Assembly (NCBI RefSeq): GCF_030548205.1
Contig: NZ_JAUORV010000011.1
Location: 109,757 to 173,756, forward strand
DNA length: 64,000 bases
Origin: Aliiglaciecola sp. 3_MG-2023
GTDB lineage: Bacteria; Pseudomonadota; Gammaproteobacteria; Enterobacterales; Alteromonadaceae
Reading direction: 5' to 3'
Position numbers and translations under genes: made by a program. The notes under the pieces are model-generated. The model searched no databases, was not told the origin of the DNA, and saw only the letters and a list, made by a program, of their open reading frames with translations. Below, piece after piece: positions 36,013 through 45,428 of the stretch. Each line of letters begins with the position of its first letter. Positions within the stretch are counted from its first letter, which is position 1.

Positions 36013-37947
36013 ATGATCCAAATTTCAGAACTGATTTTATTGCGAGGCAGTAAAGTCCTCCTAGAACATGCTACCGCGACTATTTACCCTGGCCACAAAG
36101 TTGGACTTATTGGTTCAAATGGTTGTGGAAAGTCGAGTTTATTTGCTTTGCTGCGACAGGAGTTACAACCTGATGCAGGAGAGTGCCAAGTACCTAAAAA
36201 CTGGCAAATTGTGTCAGTGGCTCAAGAAACCCCCGCATCAAATCGCTGCGCATTAGATTATGTGATTGATGGCGACGTGCTGTACCGCCAATTACAACAA
36301 AAGCTGGCAGAAGCTGAAGAAAGCCATGATGGTGAGAAAATCGCCTTAATTCATGGTCAATTAGAACAAGCTGGAGCCTACGATATTGATTCAAGAGCAG
36401 CGACTATTCTCGCAGGTCTGGGGTTCAGCCACCAACAAATTAAAAATCCGGTAACAGACTTTTCCGGTGGTTGGCGAATGCGTCTTAACCTAGCCCAGGC
36501 ATTATTATGTCATTCTGATCTGTTATTACTTGATGAACCGACTAACCACTTGGATTTGGATGCAGTTATCTGGTTAGAAAGATGGTTAACCCGATATACA
36601 GGAACATTAATTCTTATATCCCATGACAAGTCCTTTTTGGATAACACTGTGACTGAAATACTCAGTGTCGAAAGTCAGAAGTTAATTGCCTATACAGGTA
36701 ATTATGCCTCCTTTGAGCGCCAGCGTGCAGAACGTTTGCGTTTACAAGATTTGGAATATCAAAAGCAGCAAGCTAAAGTCGCTCACTTAGAATCATTTAT
36801 AAATCGTTTTAAAGCCAAAGCGAGTAAAGCCAAGCAGGCGCAAAGCCGGATTAAGCAATTAGAAAAAATGGAAGATTTGCTGCCAGCCCATGCTCAATCG
36901 CAGTTTTCGTTTGAGTTTTTTACACCTCCTAAGCTACCGAATCCGTTGGTGAAAATGGAGCAGGTGCAAGTGGGCTATGACGACACTGTGATTATTGATA
37001 GTTTGCATTTAAATTTGGTGCCTGGCAGCCGCATTGGGTTATTAGGACGAAATGGTGCGGGTAAATCTACTTTGATAAAGTTGTTGGCAAATGAAAAGTC
37101 GCCCATGAGCGGTGAATACATGACGTCTGCTGGTTTGAGTATTGGTTATTTCGCCCAGCACCAACTCGAATTTTTACGCCCTCAAGACAGTGCTCTAGAT
37201 CACCTTTATCGATTAGACAAGCAAGCTCCAGAACAGACTCTGCGTGACTTTTTAGGCGGTTTTGGTTTCCATGGAGATCAGGCGTTAGGCAAAGTTGAAC
37301 CTATGTCGGGTGGCGAAAAAGCAAGGTTAGTATTAGCATTATTGGTTTATCAAAAACCAAACTTATTGTTATTAGATGAGCCTACTAACCACCTCGATCT
37401 TGAAATGCGCCATGCCCTAAATATCGCTTTGCAAAGTTTCGAAGGGGCAATGGTTTTAGTATCACATGATCGTTTTCTACTCACCTCTGTTTGCGATGAT
37501 TTCTATTTAGTGGATAGCGGAAAAGTACAGTCTTTTGATGGCGATTTAGATGATTATCGAGATTGGTTATTAAAAGACGCTACTCAGAAAACGAATAACA
37601 AGAATAATGATTCTTTAACATCTAAACCCATTGAAAGTAAAGTTGATCGAAAAAGTGTAAAGCGCTTAGAAGCTGAGTTTAGACAAGCAACTCAAGGGCT
37701 ACGCAAGACTATTCAGTCTGCGGAAAAGCAAATGAATCAATGCACCCTTGCTTTAGAGAAATTAGAATTAGCACTGACTGACGTTGATCTCTACCTTGAA
37801 GAAAATAAAGCTAAGTTAAAGCAGTTATTATTAGAACAAGCCAATATTAAGGGCGACTTAGAAGACGCAGAAATGCGCTGGATGGAGGCCCAAGAAGAGT
37901 TGGAATTAAAACAACAGGTATTTGATGAACAACAAATGGTTAGCTGA
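36013..37947 (+). CDS. yheS: ABC-F family ATPase YheS
   Basis: Soluble tandem-ABC protein of the ABC-F group, which acts on ribosomes rather than membranes. 644 residues. NBD1 has Walker A GSNGCGKSS and signature FSGGWRMRL. A linker rich in basic residues (RFKAKASKAKQAQSRIKQLEKM) matches the P-site tRNA interaction motif. NBD2 has GRNGAGKST and MSGGEKARL, and a C-terminal coiled coil (about 545-640) ends the protein. No membrane segments. The following gene overlaps its end by 23 bases. Confidence 0.94.
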   Translation: MIQISELILLRGSKVLLEHATATIYPGHKVGLIGSNGCGKSSLFALLRQELQPDAGECQVPKNWQIVSVAQETPASNRCALDYVIDGDVLYRQLQQKLAEAEESHDGEKIALIHGQLEQAGAYDIDSRAATILAGLGFSHQQIKNPVTDFSGGWRMRLNLAQALLCHSDLLLLDEPTNHLDLDAVIWLERWLTRYTGTLILISHDKSFLDNTVTEILSVESQKLIAYTGNYASFERQRAERLRLQDLEYQKQQAKVAHLESFINRFKAKASKAKQAQSRIKQLEKMEDLLPAHAQSQFSFEFFTPPKLPNPLVKMEQVQVGYDDTVIIDSLHLNLVPGSRIGLLGRNGAGKSTLIKLLANEKSPMSGEYMTSAGLSIGYFAQHQLEFLRPQDSALDHLYRLDKQAPEQTLRDFLGGFGFHGDQALGKVEPMSGGEKARLVLALLVYQKPNLLLLDEPTNHLDLEMRHALNIALQSFEGAMVLVSHDRFLLTSVCDDFYLVDSGKVQSFDGDLDDYRDWLLKDATQKTNNKNNDSLTSKPIESKVDRKSVKRLEAEFRQATQGLRKTIQSAEKQMNQCTLALEKLELALTDVDLYLEENKAKLKQLLLEQANIKGDLEDAEMRWMEAQEELELKQQVFDEQQMVS

Positions 37948-38410
37948 AGATTTTTGGCAGTTCTCCTTATTTCATTATGCCAATTCAGAAGTTAAACGAT
38001 TAGCTCTGTGTTTGCAGAATGATTATTCTTTAAACGTCAACCTGTTGCTTCTTTGCGCTTTTTTAGATAGGCATAATCGACAACTCAGTGTGAAACAATT
38101 TATACGATTAACTAAGTTTATTGCGCAATCTGTAGAAGAGGTTGAGGGTATAAGAAAATTACGCATTGAAGCTAAAAACCCTCAACCAGCGTTGTATGCT
38201 CAACTTTTAGAGCAAGAATTGCAGGCTGAAAAAGCGCAACAAAAACAACTTATAGAATTTTGTAATAAAACACGTTTAACGAAACAGGCCAAATCTAATT
38301 TTGAGCACTATTTAAACTCACTTGAATACCAAAATAATGGTGATTTAAAGTGTATTCTTAAGCAATTAGCCGAGCTCATTTGCAACAATCAAACTAATCC
38401 TGAAATATGA
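37925..38410 (+). CDS. TIGR02444 family protein (DUF2390)
   Basis: 161 residues, helical, with the family-type opening LAEDFWQFSLFHYANSEVKRLALCLQNDYSLNVNLLLLCAFLD. The function is unknown. The ATG at 37925 lies within the 3' end of yheS; the TTG directly before it is less likely. Its TGA overlaps the yheT ATG by 4 bases, so yheS, this gene, yheT and yheU form one tightly coupled transcript. Confidence 0.85.
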   Translation: MNNKWLAEDFWQFSLFHYANSEVKRLALCLQNDYSLNVNLLLLCAFLDRHNRQLSVKQFIRLTKFIAQSVEEVEGIRKLRIEAKNPQPALYAQLLEQELQAEKAQQKQLIEFCNKTRLTKQAKSNFEHYLNSLEYQNNGDLKCILKQLAELICNNQTNPEI

Positions 38411-39444
38411 ACCAAAAATATAAAACAGTCATTGACCTTAAACAAAATAGAATAAAGCGAAGCGACTTCAAAGCACCGTTTTGGGCTAGGAATCGTCACG
38501 TTCAGACGCTATGGCCTAGGTTTATTCAACGTCGACGTCCGCTAGCGTTACGAGTAGAAAAGTTACAGTTACCGGATAATGACGAAGTCAGTGTGGTTTG
38601 GGGACAGCCGGAAGCAACCCTCAGCAGTAAAGGTATTGCGGTGATCTTCCATGGTTTAGAAGGGTCAGTAAAATCCCACTATGCCAATGACTTAATGGCT
38701 GAATTGCAGTCTCAAGGTTGGCAAACTGTGTTAATGCACTTCCGGGGCTGTGGTGGTGAGCCGAATAAGACTTCTCGGGCTTATCACTCTGGGGAAACCG
38801 AAGATGCGAACTTTTTCATGGATTGGTTGAACAAACAATTTCCCGACTTACCTAAAGTGGCTATTGGCTTTTCACTAGGTGCTAATATGCTACTTAAACT
38901 GTTAGGAGAAACGCCAAAGCAATCATTTTTAAAGGCTGCCGTGGCAGTATCTACGCCGTTCAAGTTGGCTGAATGCGCTGAAAGTATTAATCAGGGTTTC
39001 TCTAAGGTTTATCAGAGTTATTTACTAAAAAGTATGGTGAAAACCCTGCGCGCCAAAATGCGCATTATAGATTACAAAGGGCTACTTTCTATTGATGACA
39101 AAAAGGCCGCCAAATTGACTAACTTTAAAGAGTTTGATCAAAATGTGACAGCGCCTTTACACGGCTTTGCCGATGCCGATGATTATTACCAAAAATGCAG
39201 TGCAATTAGTTTCCTTAAGCATATCGAAACGCCTACTTTAGTGCTCCACTCAATTGATGATCCGTTTATGAATGAAGCAGTGCTGCCTGAAGAACATGAA
39301 CTTTCTGAAGCGGTACAATTGGAATTGAGTGAAACTGGTGGCCACGTCGGGTTTTTACAAGGAACTCCTTGGAATCCGAATATCTGGTTTCATAAACGTA
39401 TTTCTGATTTTATTGCGCCTTTTGCAATCAACACAAGTGTATAA
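38407..39444 (+). CDS. yheT: YheT family alpha/beta hydrolase
   Basis: 345 residues. The N-terminal [25 protein letters not shown] is characteristic of the YheT/ABHD1-3 group. The nucleophile elbow is [10 protein letters not shown], an oxyanion region precedes it ([16 protein letters not shown]), and the C-terminal acid and histidine lie in [13 protein letters not shown] and GGHVGFLQG. Likely an esterase of unknown substrate. Starts in a 4-base overlap with the previous gene. Confidence 0.92.
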   Translation: MNQKYKTVIDLKQNRIKRSDFKAPFWARNRHVQTLWPRFIQRRRPLALRVEKLQLPDNDEVSVVWGQPEATLSSKGIAVIFHGLEGSVKSHYANDLMAELQSQGWQTVLMHFRGCGGEPNKTSRAYHSGETEDANFFMDWLNKQFPDLPKVAIGFSLGANMLLKLLGETPKQSFLKAAVAVSTPFKLAECAESINQGFSKVYQSYLLKSMVKTLRAKMRIIDYKGLLSIDDKKAAKLTNFKEFDQNVTAPLHGFADADDYYQKCSAISFLKHIETPTLVLHSIDDPFMNEAVLPEEHELSEAVQLELSETGGHVGFLQGTPWNPNIWFHKRISDFIAPFAINTSV

Positions 39445-39446
39445 GA

Positions 39447-39665
39447 ATGATTATTCCTTTAAATGAGATCGCTCCTGAAACATTACAAAACCTAGTGGAA
39501 GCCTTTGTTCTTCAAGAGGGCACAGATTATGGTGAAATGGAATACGATCTCGAGCAGAAAGTAAATCATGTGATGATGCAACTCAAGTCAGGTCAGGCAT
39601 TTGTGCAATATTCTGAATTACACGAAAGTGTGAATATTGTAAGTAAAGACCAAATTGAGACCTAG
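39447..39665 (+). CDS. yheU: YheU family protein
   Basis: 72 residues. The sequence [23 protein letters not shown] and [20 protein letters not shown] follows E. coli YheU closely ([23 protein letters not shown] as remembered). Function unknown. It begins 2 bases after yheT. In E. coli prkB follows yheU; here prkB lies 20 kb away, and the REPIN-like array starts one base after the yheU stop. Confidence 0.93.
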   Translation: MIIPLNEIAPETLQNLVEAFVLQEGTDYGEMEYDLEQKVNHVMMQLKSGQAFVQYSELHESVNIVSKDQIET

Positions 39666-39666
39666 C

Positions 39667-39942
39667 CTGTAGGTGGGTGCTTTAGCCCGGCGTAAATTCT
39701 GCAAAGCTATAAAATTCACGGCCTAAAGACCGTGCTACAGATGCCTGCTATTGGATTGCTTCGTTGTCTGTAGGCGGGTGCTTTAGCCCAGCGCAAATTT
39801 TGCAAACCTGGAAAATCCATGGCCTAAAGACCGAGCTACAAGGATCTGTTATTGCATTGCTCCGTTGCCTGTAGGCGGGTGCTTTAGCCCGGCGTAAATT
39901 CTGCAAAGCTATAAAATTCACGGCCTAAAGACCGTGCTACAG
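39667..39942. repeat. REPIN-like array, part 1: three paired units at a 101-bp period
   Basis: Units start at 39667, 39768 and 39869, exactly 101 bases apart; units 1 and 3 are almost identical. Each about 74-bp unit begins CTGTAGG(C/T)GGGTGCTTTAG and ends with the inverted counterpart GGCCTAAAGACCGTGCTACAG-like sequence. Thus two GTAG-headed hairpins face each other. The right-hand hairpin has arms CACGGTC and GGCCGTG (read on the minus strand) and a TTTA loop. GTAG heads and paired inverted hairpins are the hallmark of REP/REPIN elements moved by RAYT transposases. No RAYT gene is in the window. Confidence 0.85.
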
Positions 39943-40150
39943 GTGTGTTGATTGGGTTTTACATTCACGGCCTAAAGACCATGCTACAGGTGCGTTGATT
40001 GGGTTTACATTCATGGCCTAAAGACCATGCTACAGGTGTGTTGATTGGGTTTACATTCATGGCCTAAAGACCATGCTACAGGTGTATTGATTGGGTTTTA
40101 CATTCATGGCCTAAAGACCATGCTACAGGTGTGTTGATTGGGTTTATATA
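39943..40150. repeat. REPIN-like array, part 2: single hairpins at a 46-47-bp period
   Basis: Four single REP-type hairpins follow, with stems at 39966-39983, 40012-40029, 40058-40075 and 40105-40122. They are separated by a conserved TGTTGATTGGGTTT spacer. The last three have CATGG/CCATG stems instead of the CACGG/CCGTG of part 1, a compensated change. The first has a C opposite A, an uncompensated intermediate. Confidence 0.85.
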
Positions 40151-40168
40151 CACGGGCCGAAGCCCGTG
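40151..40168. repeat. Variant terminal hairpin with TTCG loop
   Basis: CACGGGC and GCCCGTG pair perfectly; read on the minus strand the loop is TTCG closed by C-G, a very stable tetraloop. It is flanked by ATAG instead of GTAG. It marks the right end of the array, eight bases before the yceI stop. Confidence 0.75.
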
Positions 40169-40175
40169 CTATGCA

Positions 40176-40754
40176 TTATTGGGTAAATGTCACGGAAAAT
40201 GTCATTGGTACGGTTAAACCAATGCTTTTTAATCCAGCCAGTTCTTGTAATTTGGCGACGCCAGGGTCTAAATCATGGCTTGCCGCTTTAATTAAAACCG
40301 GCTCAACGGTTGTTCCGTGGAAATTGCCGTCTTGATCTTTACTGACGCTTAATGCAACTTTGTATGCTGCAGATTTTCCTTTGATTGTAATCTCACTATC
40401 GAGTGTCACCATTTCTGTTGTGCCAGGGCTCATCTCCATGACAGATTTGGGTATTTGCGCGGTAATTACTGCTTCGGGCGTGCTTTTCACATCAAAAAGA
40501 TATGTCTGCATTCTTTCGTTGCGAATGGGAATATTGGTTTCCACTGAACTCAGGTGCACGGCCGCTTTGAGTTGGCCTGAGTCACTAAGTTGGCCCGATA
40601 ATTTAGTGAATTGATGAATTTCGCTAATGTGCTCGTTTTTAGTCGAAATGAAACTCAGGGTAGATGAATCATTATCGAGGGTCCAACTTGCATGGGCGAA
40701 TGCACCGAATGTTGCACAGCAAACGGCTAAACTTATTAGACTATGTTTTCTCAT
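40176..40754 (-). CDS. YceI family periplasmic lipocalin-like protein
   Basis: 192 residues with a signal peptide cleaved near AHA23 (FGAFAHASWTLD). The mature protein follows the YceI pattern: WTLDNDSSTLSFISTKNEHISEIHQFTKLSG, then IRNERMQTYLFDVKSTPEAVITA. YceI proteins bind long isoprenoids in a beta-barrel; the ligand here is unknown. AAGGA lies seven bases before the ATG. It follows cysQ by 10 bases, so it is probably the last gene of a nudE-cysQ-yceI transcript. Confidence 0.88.
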   Translation of the reverse strand: MRKHSLISLAVCCATFGAFAHASWTLDNDSSTLSFISTKNEHISEIHQFTKLSGQLSDSGQLKAAVHLSSVETNIPIRNERMQTYLFDVKSTPEAVITAQIPKSVMEMSPGTTEMVTLDSEITIKGKSAAYKVALSVSKDQDGNFHGTTVEPVLIKAASHDLDPGVAKLQELAGLKSIGLTVPMTFSVTFTQ

Positions 40755-40764
40755 TTACGATTCC

Positions 40765-41589
40765 TTATTTATATTCGACGATTTTTTGCCAGTTTACTTT
40801 ATGATCCCCTAACACTACGAAGTCTGGATTGTCAGTCGTATCTCGTCGGTTATAAGTAAGTGGTTGGAATTCAGCTGAAAGTACGCTACCACCTGCTTCT
40901 TCAACAATACATTGGGAAGCGCCTGTATCCCATTCACCCGTTACCCCAACACGTAAAAATACGTCTGCTTTCCCCTCGGCAATAAAACAGGCTTTAAGAG
41001 AACAACTTCCTAGGGGGAGTGTTTGATATGAACGCGCATCGCTCATATGGTTCATTATTCTTTCACGGGGTTGGCGGCGGCTAATGGCTATCATCACCAC
41101 GTCGGTTTCGGGCTCTTCAAATTTACGGACATGGATCTGTTTATTATTTTCTAGGGAGCAAGACTTATAAGCTCCATGTCCTTTGCTGGCAAAATACAGC
41201 GTTTCACCAGCGGGCCAGTATATCACCCCCAAAGCAGGTTCATTGTTTTCAATTAACGCTATGTTGACGGCAAAGTCACCACTGCGAGCAATAAACTCTT
41301 GGGTTCCATCAATAGGGTCGATTAACCAATAACGTTGCCAATGTTGACGACTGGATAAGTCACCATTATTGCTTTCCTCTGACATGATGGGAATCTCAGG
41401 GGTTTGCTTTTGCAGTATGTCCATGATGATTTCATTGGCTTTATAATCAGCTGAAGTCACTGGGGATTCATCTGCTTTTTCGTAAGCTTTAAAATCGCCA
41501 CTATCATAGATCTTCAACACTTCTTCGCCTGCGGTTTTAGCCGCAAACTTTGCAATGTCTAACAAATTTTGTCGAGGGTCTACTGCCAT
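40765..41589 (-). CDS. cysQ: 3'(2'),5'-bisphosphate nucleotidase CysQ
   Basis: Hydrolyses PAP (adenosine 3',5'-bisphosphate) left over from sulfate assimilation. Inositol-monophosphatase fold with the metal-binding motifs SEES (about residue 70), D91-PIDGT and WDTGASQCIVEEAGG. 274 residues. The ATG shares one base with the nudE stop (TAATG), which indicates coupling. In E. coli cysQ is elsewhere; in many Alteromonadales and Vibrionales it follows nudE as here. Confidence 0.93.
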   Translation of the reverse strand: MAVDPRQNLLDIAKFAAKTAGEEVLKIYDSGDFKAYEKADESPVTSADYKANEIIMDILQKQTPEIPIMSEESNNGDLSSRQHWQRYWLIDPIDGTQEFIARSGDFAVNIALIENNEPALGVIYWPAGETLYFASKGHGAYKSCSLENNKQIHVRKFEEPETDVVMIAISRRQPRERIMNHMSDARSYQTLPLGSCSLKACFIAEGKADVFLRVGVTGEWDTGASQCIVEEAGGSVLSAEFQPLTYNRRDTTDNPDFVVLGDHKVNWQKIVEYK

Positions 41590-42167
41590 TATTTTTCCCC
41601 TGATGAATTTTGCGCCAAATACTTTTGTACCAAAAACAATGCTGCAATGCAGCGCGCTTCAATGAAATCTTCACGTGCCAACAATGTGTCTATATCATGA
41701 ATAGACCACGGAATAACCTCTAAAGGTTCAGGTTCATCCCCTTCTAATCTGCATTCATATAAGTCTTGGGCCAATAAAATATTCATTTTGGCATCAAAAA
41801 ATGTTGGCGCCATACTCACAGTATGGATCTCTTTTAACGAGTTTGCCCCATATCCTGCTTCTTCTTTTAATTCTCTGTTACCGGCTTCAAGGGGAGACTC
41901 ACCAGGATCAATTAAACCTTTAGGAAAACCTAATTGATATGAGTGTGTGCCTGCGGCATATTCTCGAATGAGCAAAATGGTTTCAGGATCTATGAAAGGG
42001 ACAATCATCACTGCGCCACTACCGGAACCGGCCATTCTTTCAAATTGGCGTGTAGCACCATTGGAAAATTCAAGATCAATACGTTCGACTCGAAATAAAC
42101 CGCTCTTTGCGACGATTTCTCGTTGATGGATTTGGGGCAGAGTTTTGTTCGGGTCTATTTTATTCAT
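41589..42167 (-). CDS. nudE: ADP compounds hydrolase NudE
   Basis: Nudix hydrolase acting on ADP-ribose, Ap3A and NADH-type compounds. 192 residues. The Nudix box is complete: G-LIDPG-E-SPLEAGN-RELKEEAG. First gene of the minus-strand nudE-cysQ-yceI group, divergent from yrfG with a gap of about 100 bases, the arrangement seen in E. coli (nudE-yrfF/G region). Confidence 0.92.
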   Translation of the reverse strand: MNKIDPNKTLPQIHQREIVAKSGLFRVERIDLEFSNGATRQFERMAGSGSGAVMIVPFIDPETILLIREYAAGTHSYQLGFPKGLIDPGESPLEAGNRELKEEAGYGANSLKEIHTVSMAPTFFDAKMNILLAQDLYECRLEGDEPEPLEVIPWSIHDIDTLLAREDFIEARCIAALFLVQKYLAQNSSGEK

Positions 42168-42266
42168 TTACCTATCACGTTAAACTAACGGCAGTTTCCA
42201 TGATGTGGATGCTGCACTTTTACTACTATTTTGTCTTACTTTAACTCATGGATAACCGACTTGCCA

Positions 42267-42941
42267 ATGTTGCCCTGGAACCAAATTAAAACTGTCTTAC
42301 TCGATATGGATGGAACGTTACTCGACTTACACTTCGACAACCATTTTTGGATGGAAGTCGTGCCGCAAAAGATAGCACATAAAAAAGCCATCAGTCTCGA
42401 AAAAGCAAAAGAATATATTCACTTAGAGTATCAAAAAGTCATGGGCACAATAAATTGGTATTGCCTCGATTATTGGGCGCAAAAGTTGGATATGGATATT
42501 ATGGAGTCAAAACGCCAAATTAAACATTTAATCAGTATGCGTGAAGATACTTTGCCATTTCTAGATGCGCTGCATAGTAGCGGCAGACAAGTTGTGTTGG
42601 TAACCAATGCACACCCTGGCAGCTTGTCCCTTAAAATTGAACAGACGCAGTTAGACAGTCATATCGACACCTTAATTTCTACCCATGAGTTTGGGGTAAC
42701 GAAAGAATCCCAGCTATTATGGCAAAAACTACAGAAACGCCTAGGGTTTGATGCAAAGAGTACCTTGTTTGTTGATGACAGTGTGCCGATTTTACACGCT
42801 GCTAAAGAGTTTGGAATTGCGCATTTGTTGGCTGTGGAAAACCCCGATAGCCAAGGTGAAATTCGTAAAAGTGACGAATTTTCGGGTATACAAGACTACC
42901 GATTCTTGATTGAAGATATTAAAAACAATCCAATCATGTAA
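42267..42941 (+). CDS. yrfG: GMP/IMP nucleotidase YrfG (HAD superfamily)
   Basis: HAD-family phosphatase that dephosphorylates purine nucleotides. Motif I is LLDMDGTLLD, motif II VTNAH, and motif IV FVDDS, in the same frame as E. coli YrfG with the shared NWYCLDYWAQKL block. The frame extends to a TTG at 42231, but the ATG at 42267 gives 224 residues and an N-terminus like E. coli; neither has a strong SD. Convergent with gspN, with a palindrome in between. Confidence 0.92.
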   Translation: MLPWNQIKTVLLDMDGTLLDLHFDNHFWMEVVPQKIAHKKAISLEKAKEYIHLEYQKVMGTINWYCLDYWAQKLDMDIMESKRQIKHLISMREDTLPFLDALHSSGRQVVLVTNAHPGSLSLKIEQTQLDSHIDTLISTHEFGVTKESQLLWQKLQKRLGFDAKSTLFVDDSVPILHAAKEFGIAHLLAVENPDSQGEIRKSDEFSGIQDYRFLIEDIKNNPIM

Positions 42942-42964
42942 AATGCGGGTGATACCCGGCGCAG

Positions 42965-42994
42965 TAGCTAAGGAAAACTGAGTTTCCTTAGCTA
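42965..42994. terminator. Palindrome between yrfG and gspN, likely bidirectional terminator
   Basis: A 12-bp perfect stem (TAGCTAAGGAAA / TTTCCTTAGCTA) with a 6-base loop lies between the two convergent genes, 23 bases after yrfG and 1 base from gspN. The T-run after it is imperfect (TCTATAGTTTT). Confidence 0.6.
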
Positions 42995-42995
42995 T

Positions 42996-43757
42996 CTATA
43001 GTTTTAACTTATAAAACCCTTGTTTATCTGGTCGGCCAAAAAATTGTGCTGCGTCCCTAACCTGCTTGGGTAAAGTATTTTCGGGTTTGAACTGGCCATT
43101 TAATTTCACTTTGAAGTTTTTGGGGATCCGCGCATCAGCGGTTAAGTTAAATACATTAGGCGGTGTGATTTTGACTAATATATCATCTTCAATACAACTT
43201 AAATCTGCTGTGAAGTTCCCTAAACTCAAAGGTTCATTCAGGCCCACAAGTCCTTCTAGCCGAGCATTTAACCATTGACCATTGCCCGATAGGTCGACAC
43301 ATTTCCCTGCATAGTCCAAATTAGTTATGGCCACTTTGAAGCGGCCTCCTGCATTTACAGGTATGGGTAAAGGGACTTGAGCAATTGCCATGTCGGCTGG
43401 TAAATAAACCGCTAAGTTAGAAGATTGCACATGATTTGGATCAAATAGATCAAGACTGACAAGCCCTTTAATTGAGACTTTGTCATTTGCACGTATATCA
43501 CCACCGTCAATGTCTAACGTCAATTGACCCACTAGTAAGTCCCAAAATGAAACTTGCCAGCTAACATCTTCAATAGTTAGGTTATTTGCACTAATTCTGC
43601 TTGCTGAAGCATTCCAAATGGTTCCTCGAACCCCTTCAATACTTAAATCGTTGGATTGATTCACGCGGTAAATAACTTGGCTAGCGGGTAACTTAATAAT
43701 AAGCAAAACCAAATAGGCTAGAATCCCTAAAAGGCTCCATTTAACAACTTGCTTCAT
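42996..43757 (-). CDS. gspN: Type II secretion system protein N
   Basis: 253 residues. An N-terminal membrane helix (about 6-23) is followed by a periplasmic beta-rich domain (YRVNQSNDLSIEGVRGTIWNASASRI... ending QFFGRPDKQGFYKLKL), the pattern of GspN. The protein is an accessory part of the type II secretion system; its exact role is unsettled and many systems lack it. It starts in a 4-base overlap with gspM and ends the operon. Confidence 0.88.
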   Translation of the reverse strand: MKQVVKWSLLGILAYLVLLIIKLPASQVIYRVNQSNDLSIEGVRGTIWNASASRISANNLTIEDVSWQVSFWDLLVGQLTLDIDGGDIRANDKVSIKGLVSLDLFDPNHVQSSNLAVYLPADMAIAQVPLPIPVNAGGRFKVAITNLDYAGKCVDLSGNGQWLNARLEGLVGLNEPLSLGNFTADLSCIEDDILVKITPPNVFNLTADARIPKNFKVKLNGQFKPENTLPKQVRDAAQFFGRPDKQGFYKLKL

Positions 43758-44233
43758 GATTTTCCTAACTGCAAACTTCTGACTTTTACCATGCCTGATA
43801 CGTTGGCTTCCGCCAAATCAACGTTGATAATGCGTATTCCGAGGTTTTCTAAGCTTTGTAACCAACTTAGTACGTCGTTAAAGGGAGCTTGATCGACCCA
43901 TACTTTTAATTCATCGCCTTGGGGCTGCATTCTTGATATGGCAATATTCACTCGCCCTGCGCTTTTGTTCACCGCTTGTGGAAGAGAACCTGTAAAGACT
44001 GTCGCTGCGCCATTGCCGCTGCGCATTTGGATAGCGCGATTGGCATTTTGTTTAAACCAAAGTAGATCGCTTTGTTTAGTGGCAACTAACTTACTCTGGG
44101 TTTCTAATGATTTATCAATGGGGGCCCAGACTATGTAATAAAACAGAAAAATTATTAGCAATACCCCTGATACTGCCACTAATATTCTCTCGCGCTCAGA
44201 TAGCTGATTAAATTTATCCAATAAATCTTGCAT
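43754..44233 (-). CDS. gspM: Type II secretion system protein M
   Basis: 159 residues: a short cytoplasmic segment, one membrane helix (about 18-36, ILVAVSGVLLIIFLFYYIVW) and a periplasmic ferredoxin-like domain. It partners GspL in the inner-membrane assembly platform. One base separates it from the gspL stop. Confidence 0.92.
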   Translation of the reverse strand: MQDLLDKFNQLSERERILVAVSGVLLIIFLFYYIVWAPIDKSLETQSKLVATKQSDLLWFKQNANRAIQMRSGNGAATVFTGSLPQAVNKSAGRVNIAISRMQPQGDELKVWVDQAPFNDVLSWLQSLENLGIRIINVDLAEANVSGMVKVRSLQLGKS

Positions 44234-44234
44234 A

Positions 44235-45428
44235 TCAGCTCCTTATGGATAACGAACCAATGACTTGGTCGTCTTTATTGTTAATTGCACCTTGCTCTAC
44301 TTCGAAGCCTTTATCCTGAGCTAAGCGTTTAAACTCTTCTAAAGCTTCAAAATTGTTGGCCACGGCTTGCAGTCGCAACTCTGAGCGGGCGCTGTCGAAA
44401 CGAATGGTTTGCGGTTTAACCTGGCTACTTTGGAAGGCTTCAGTAAGTTGTGACATCATGGCCAGCATTGAAGCCTGTCCACCACCGTTGTTTAGCTTTT
44501 TCAGTTCCCTTTCCATTGCTAAGCGAATTCGAGTTGGTTTAGGTTGACTGGGGAAGGCTTTAGCAAATTGTTCATGCATTTGTTTGGTTAGATCGGCGCT
44601 TTGTTGTTTCAATTGATTCACTTGCAAGCCTTTATCGACCAAAGTCACTAATAAAGCAATAACCGCTAATACTGCTGCAACACGCCACTGACGCCATTGA
44701 CTGCGGCTTTGTTGTTTAGCTTTAAATTCGCCTTGTAATAGGTTGAACGACGTGTTCAGGGCACCGGTTGCCAGCAGTTGCATGGGTAAATCCAGTTGCT
44801 GCTCGATTTGTTCAACGTTGGCCAAATGAGAAATATCTAAATCACTGTGATTAGCTACTTTTAAAGGGGTCGTTTGTTGTTTGGCGAAATGCTCGGTGGC
44901 TTGTAACAACCAACTTGCTTCGCCTTGTAAACCTTGCCATTGATCCTGACGTATGATGGCTTGCTGACCAAGGGTGACTAAGCTCCACGCATCTTCTACA
45001 TAGGGAAGAGCTAGTACATCGGGGAGCATTTTATTGCAATATAAGCCTGCTTCTTTGATGGCCTGTATCCAGTCTTGCATCTTGTCCCGGCTTACTACCG
45101 CAACCGCTTGCATATTGCCGTCTTTTTCCCCTAAGGCAAAAAATTGCTCGCTAATGTCCATACTCAAATCTTCTTCGAGCATATATGGTATTGCCATTAG
45201 CGCTTTTCGCGATGCTTTGGCGGGCATAGCTACCCATTTTAGCAAAAAGTCACAACCAGGAACCAAGGCGGTAATAGGACGCTTACCTGCGCGTTCGGAC
45301 AAAGATTTAAGTTGCTCCGCGTTATCTAGCACGCCAGAAGCAATAATCTCATGCTCTTGACCTGACCAAACTAACCAATTTACCGGGTCATGTGTGGTTG
45401 AACCTAGGCGAATAACCAGATGTTCCAT
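44235..45428 (-). CDS. gspL: Type II secretion system protein L
   Basis: 397 residues. The cytoplasmic actin-like domain (about 1-240, MEHLVIRLGSTTHDPVNWLVW) binds the GspE ATPase. A membrane helix follows (about 247-264, WRVAAVLAVIALLVTLVDKG), then a periplasmic domain. The ATG shares one base with the gspK stop (TAATG). Confidence 0.93.
   Translation of the reverse strand: MEHLVIRLGSTTHDPVNWLVWSGQEHEIIASGVLDNAEQLKSLSERAGKRPITALVPGCDFLLKWVAMPAKASRKALMAIPYMLEEDLSMDISEQFFALGEKDGNMQAVAVVSRDKMQDWIQAIKEAGLYCNKMLPDVLALPYVEDAWSLVTLGQQAIIRQDQWQGLQGEASWLLQATEHFAKQQTTPLKVANHSDLDISHLANVEQIEQQLDLPMQLLATGALNTSFNLLQGEFKAKQQSRSQWRQWRVAAVLAVIALLVTLVDKGLQVNQLKQQSADLTKQMHEQFAKAFPSQPKPTRIRLAMERELKKLNNGGGQASMLAMMSQLTEAFQSSQVKPQTIRFDSARSELRLQAVANNFEALEEFKRLAQDKGFEVEQGAINNKDDQVIGSLSIRS

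Noticed and set aside
39667..40168. CRISPR array
   Set aside because: Repeats are themselves hairpin pairs, the spacers are similar to each other, periods differ (101 and 46-47), and no cas gene is present.
40138..40335. 65-residue plus-strand frame across the array edge and yceI
   Set aside because: Antisense shadow of yceI, with its start inside the repeat and no SD.
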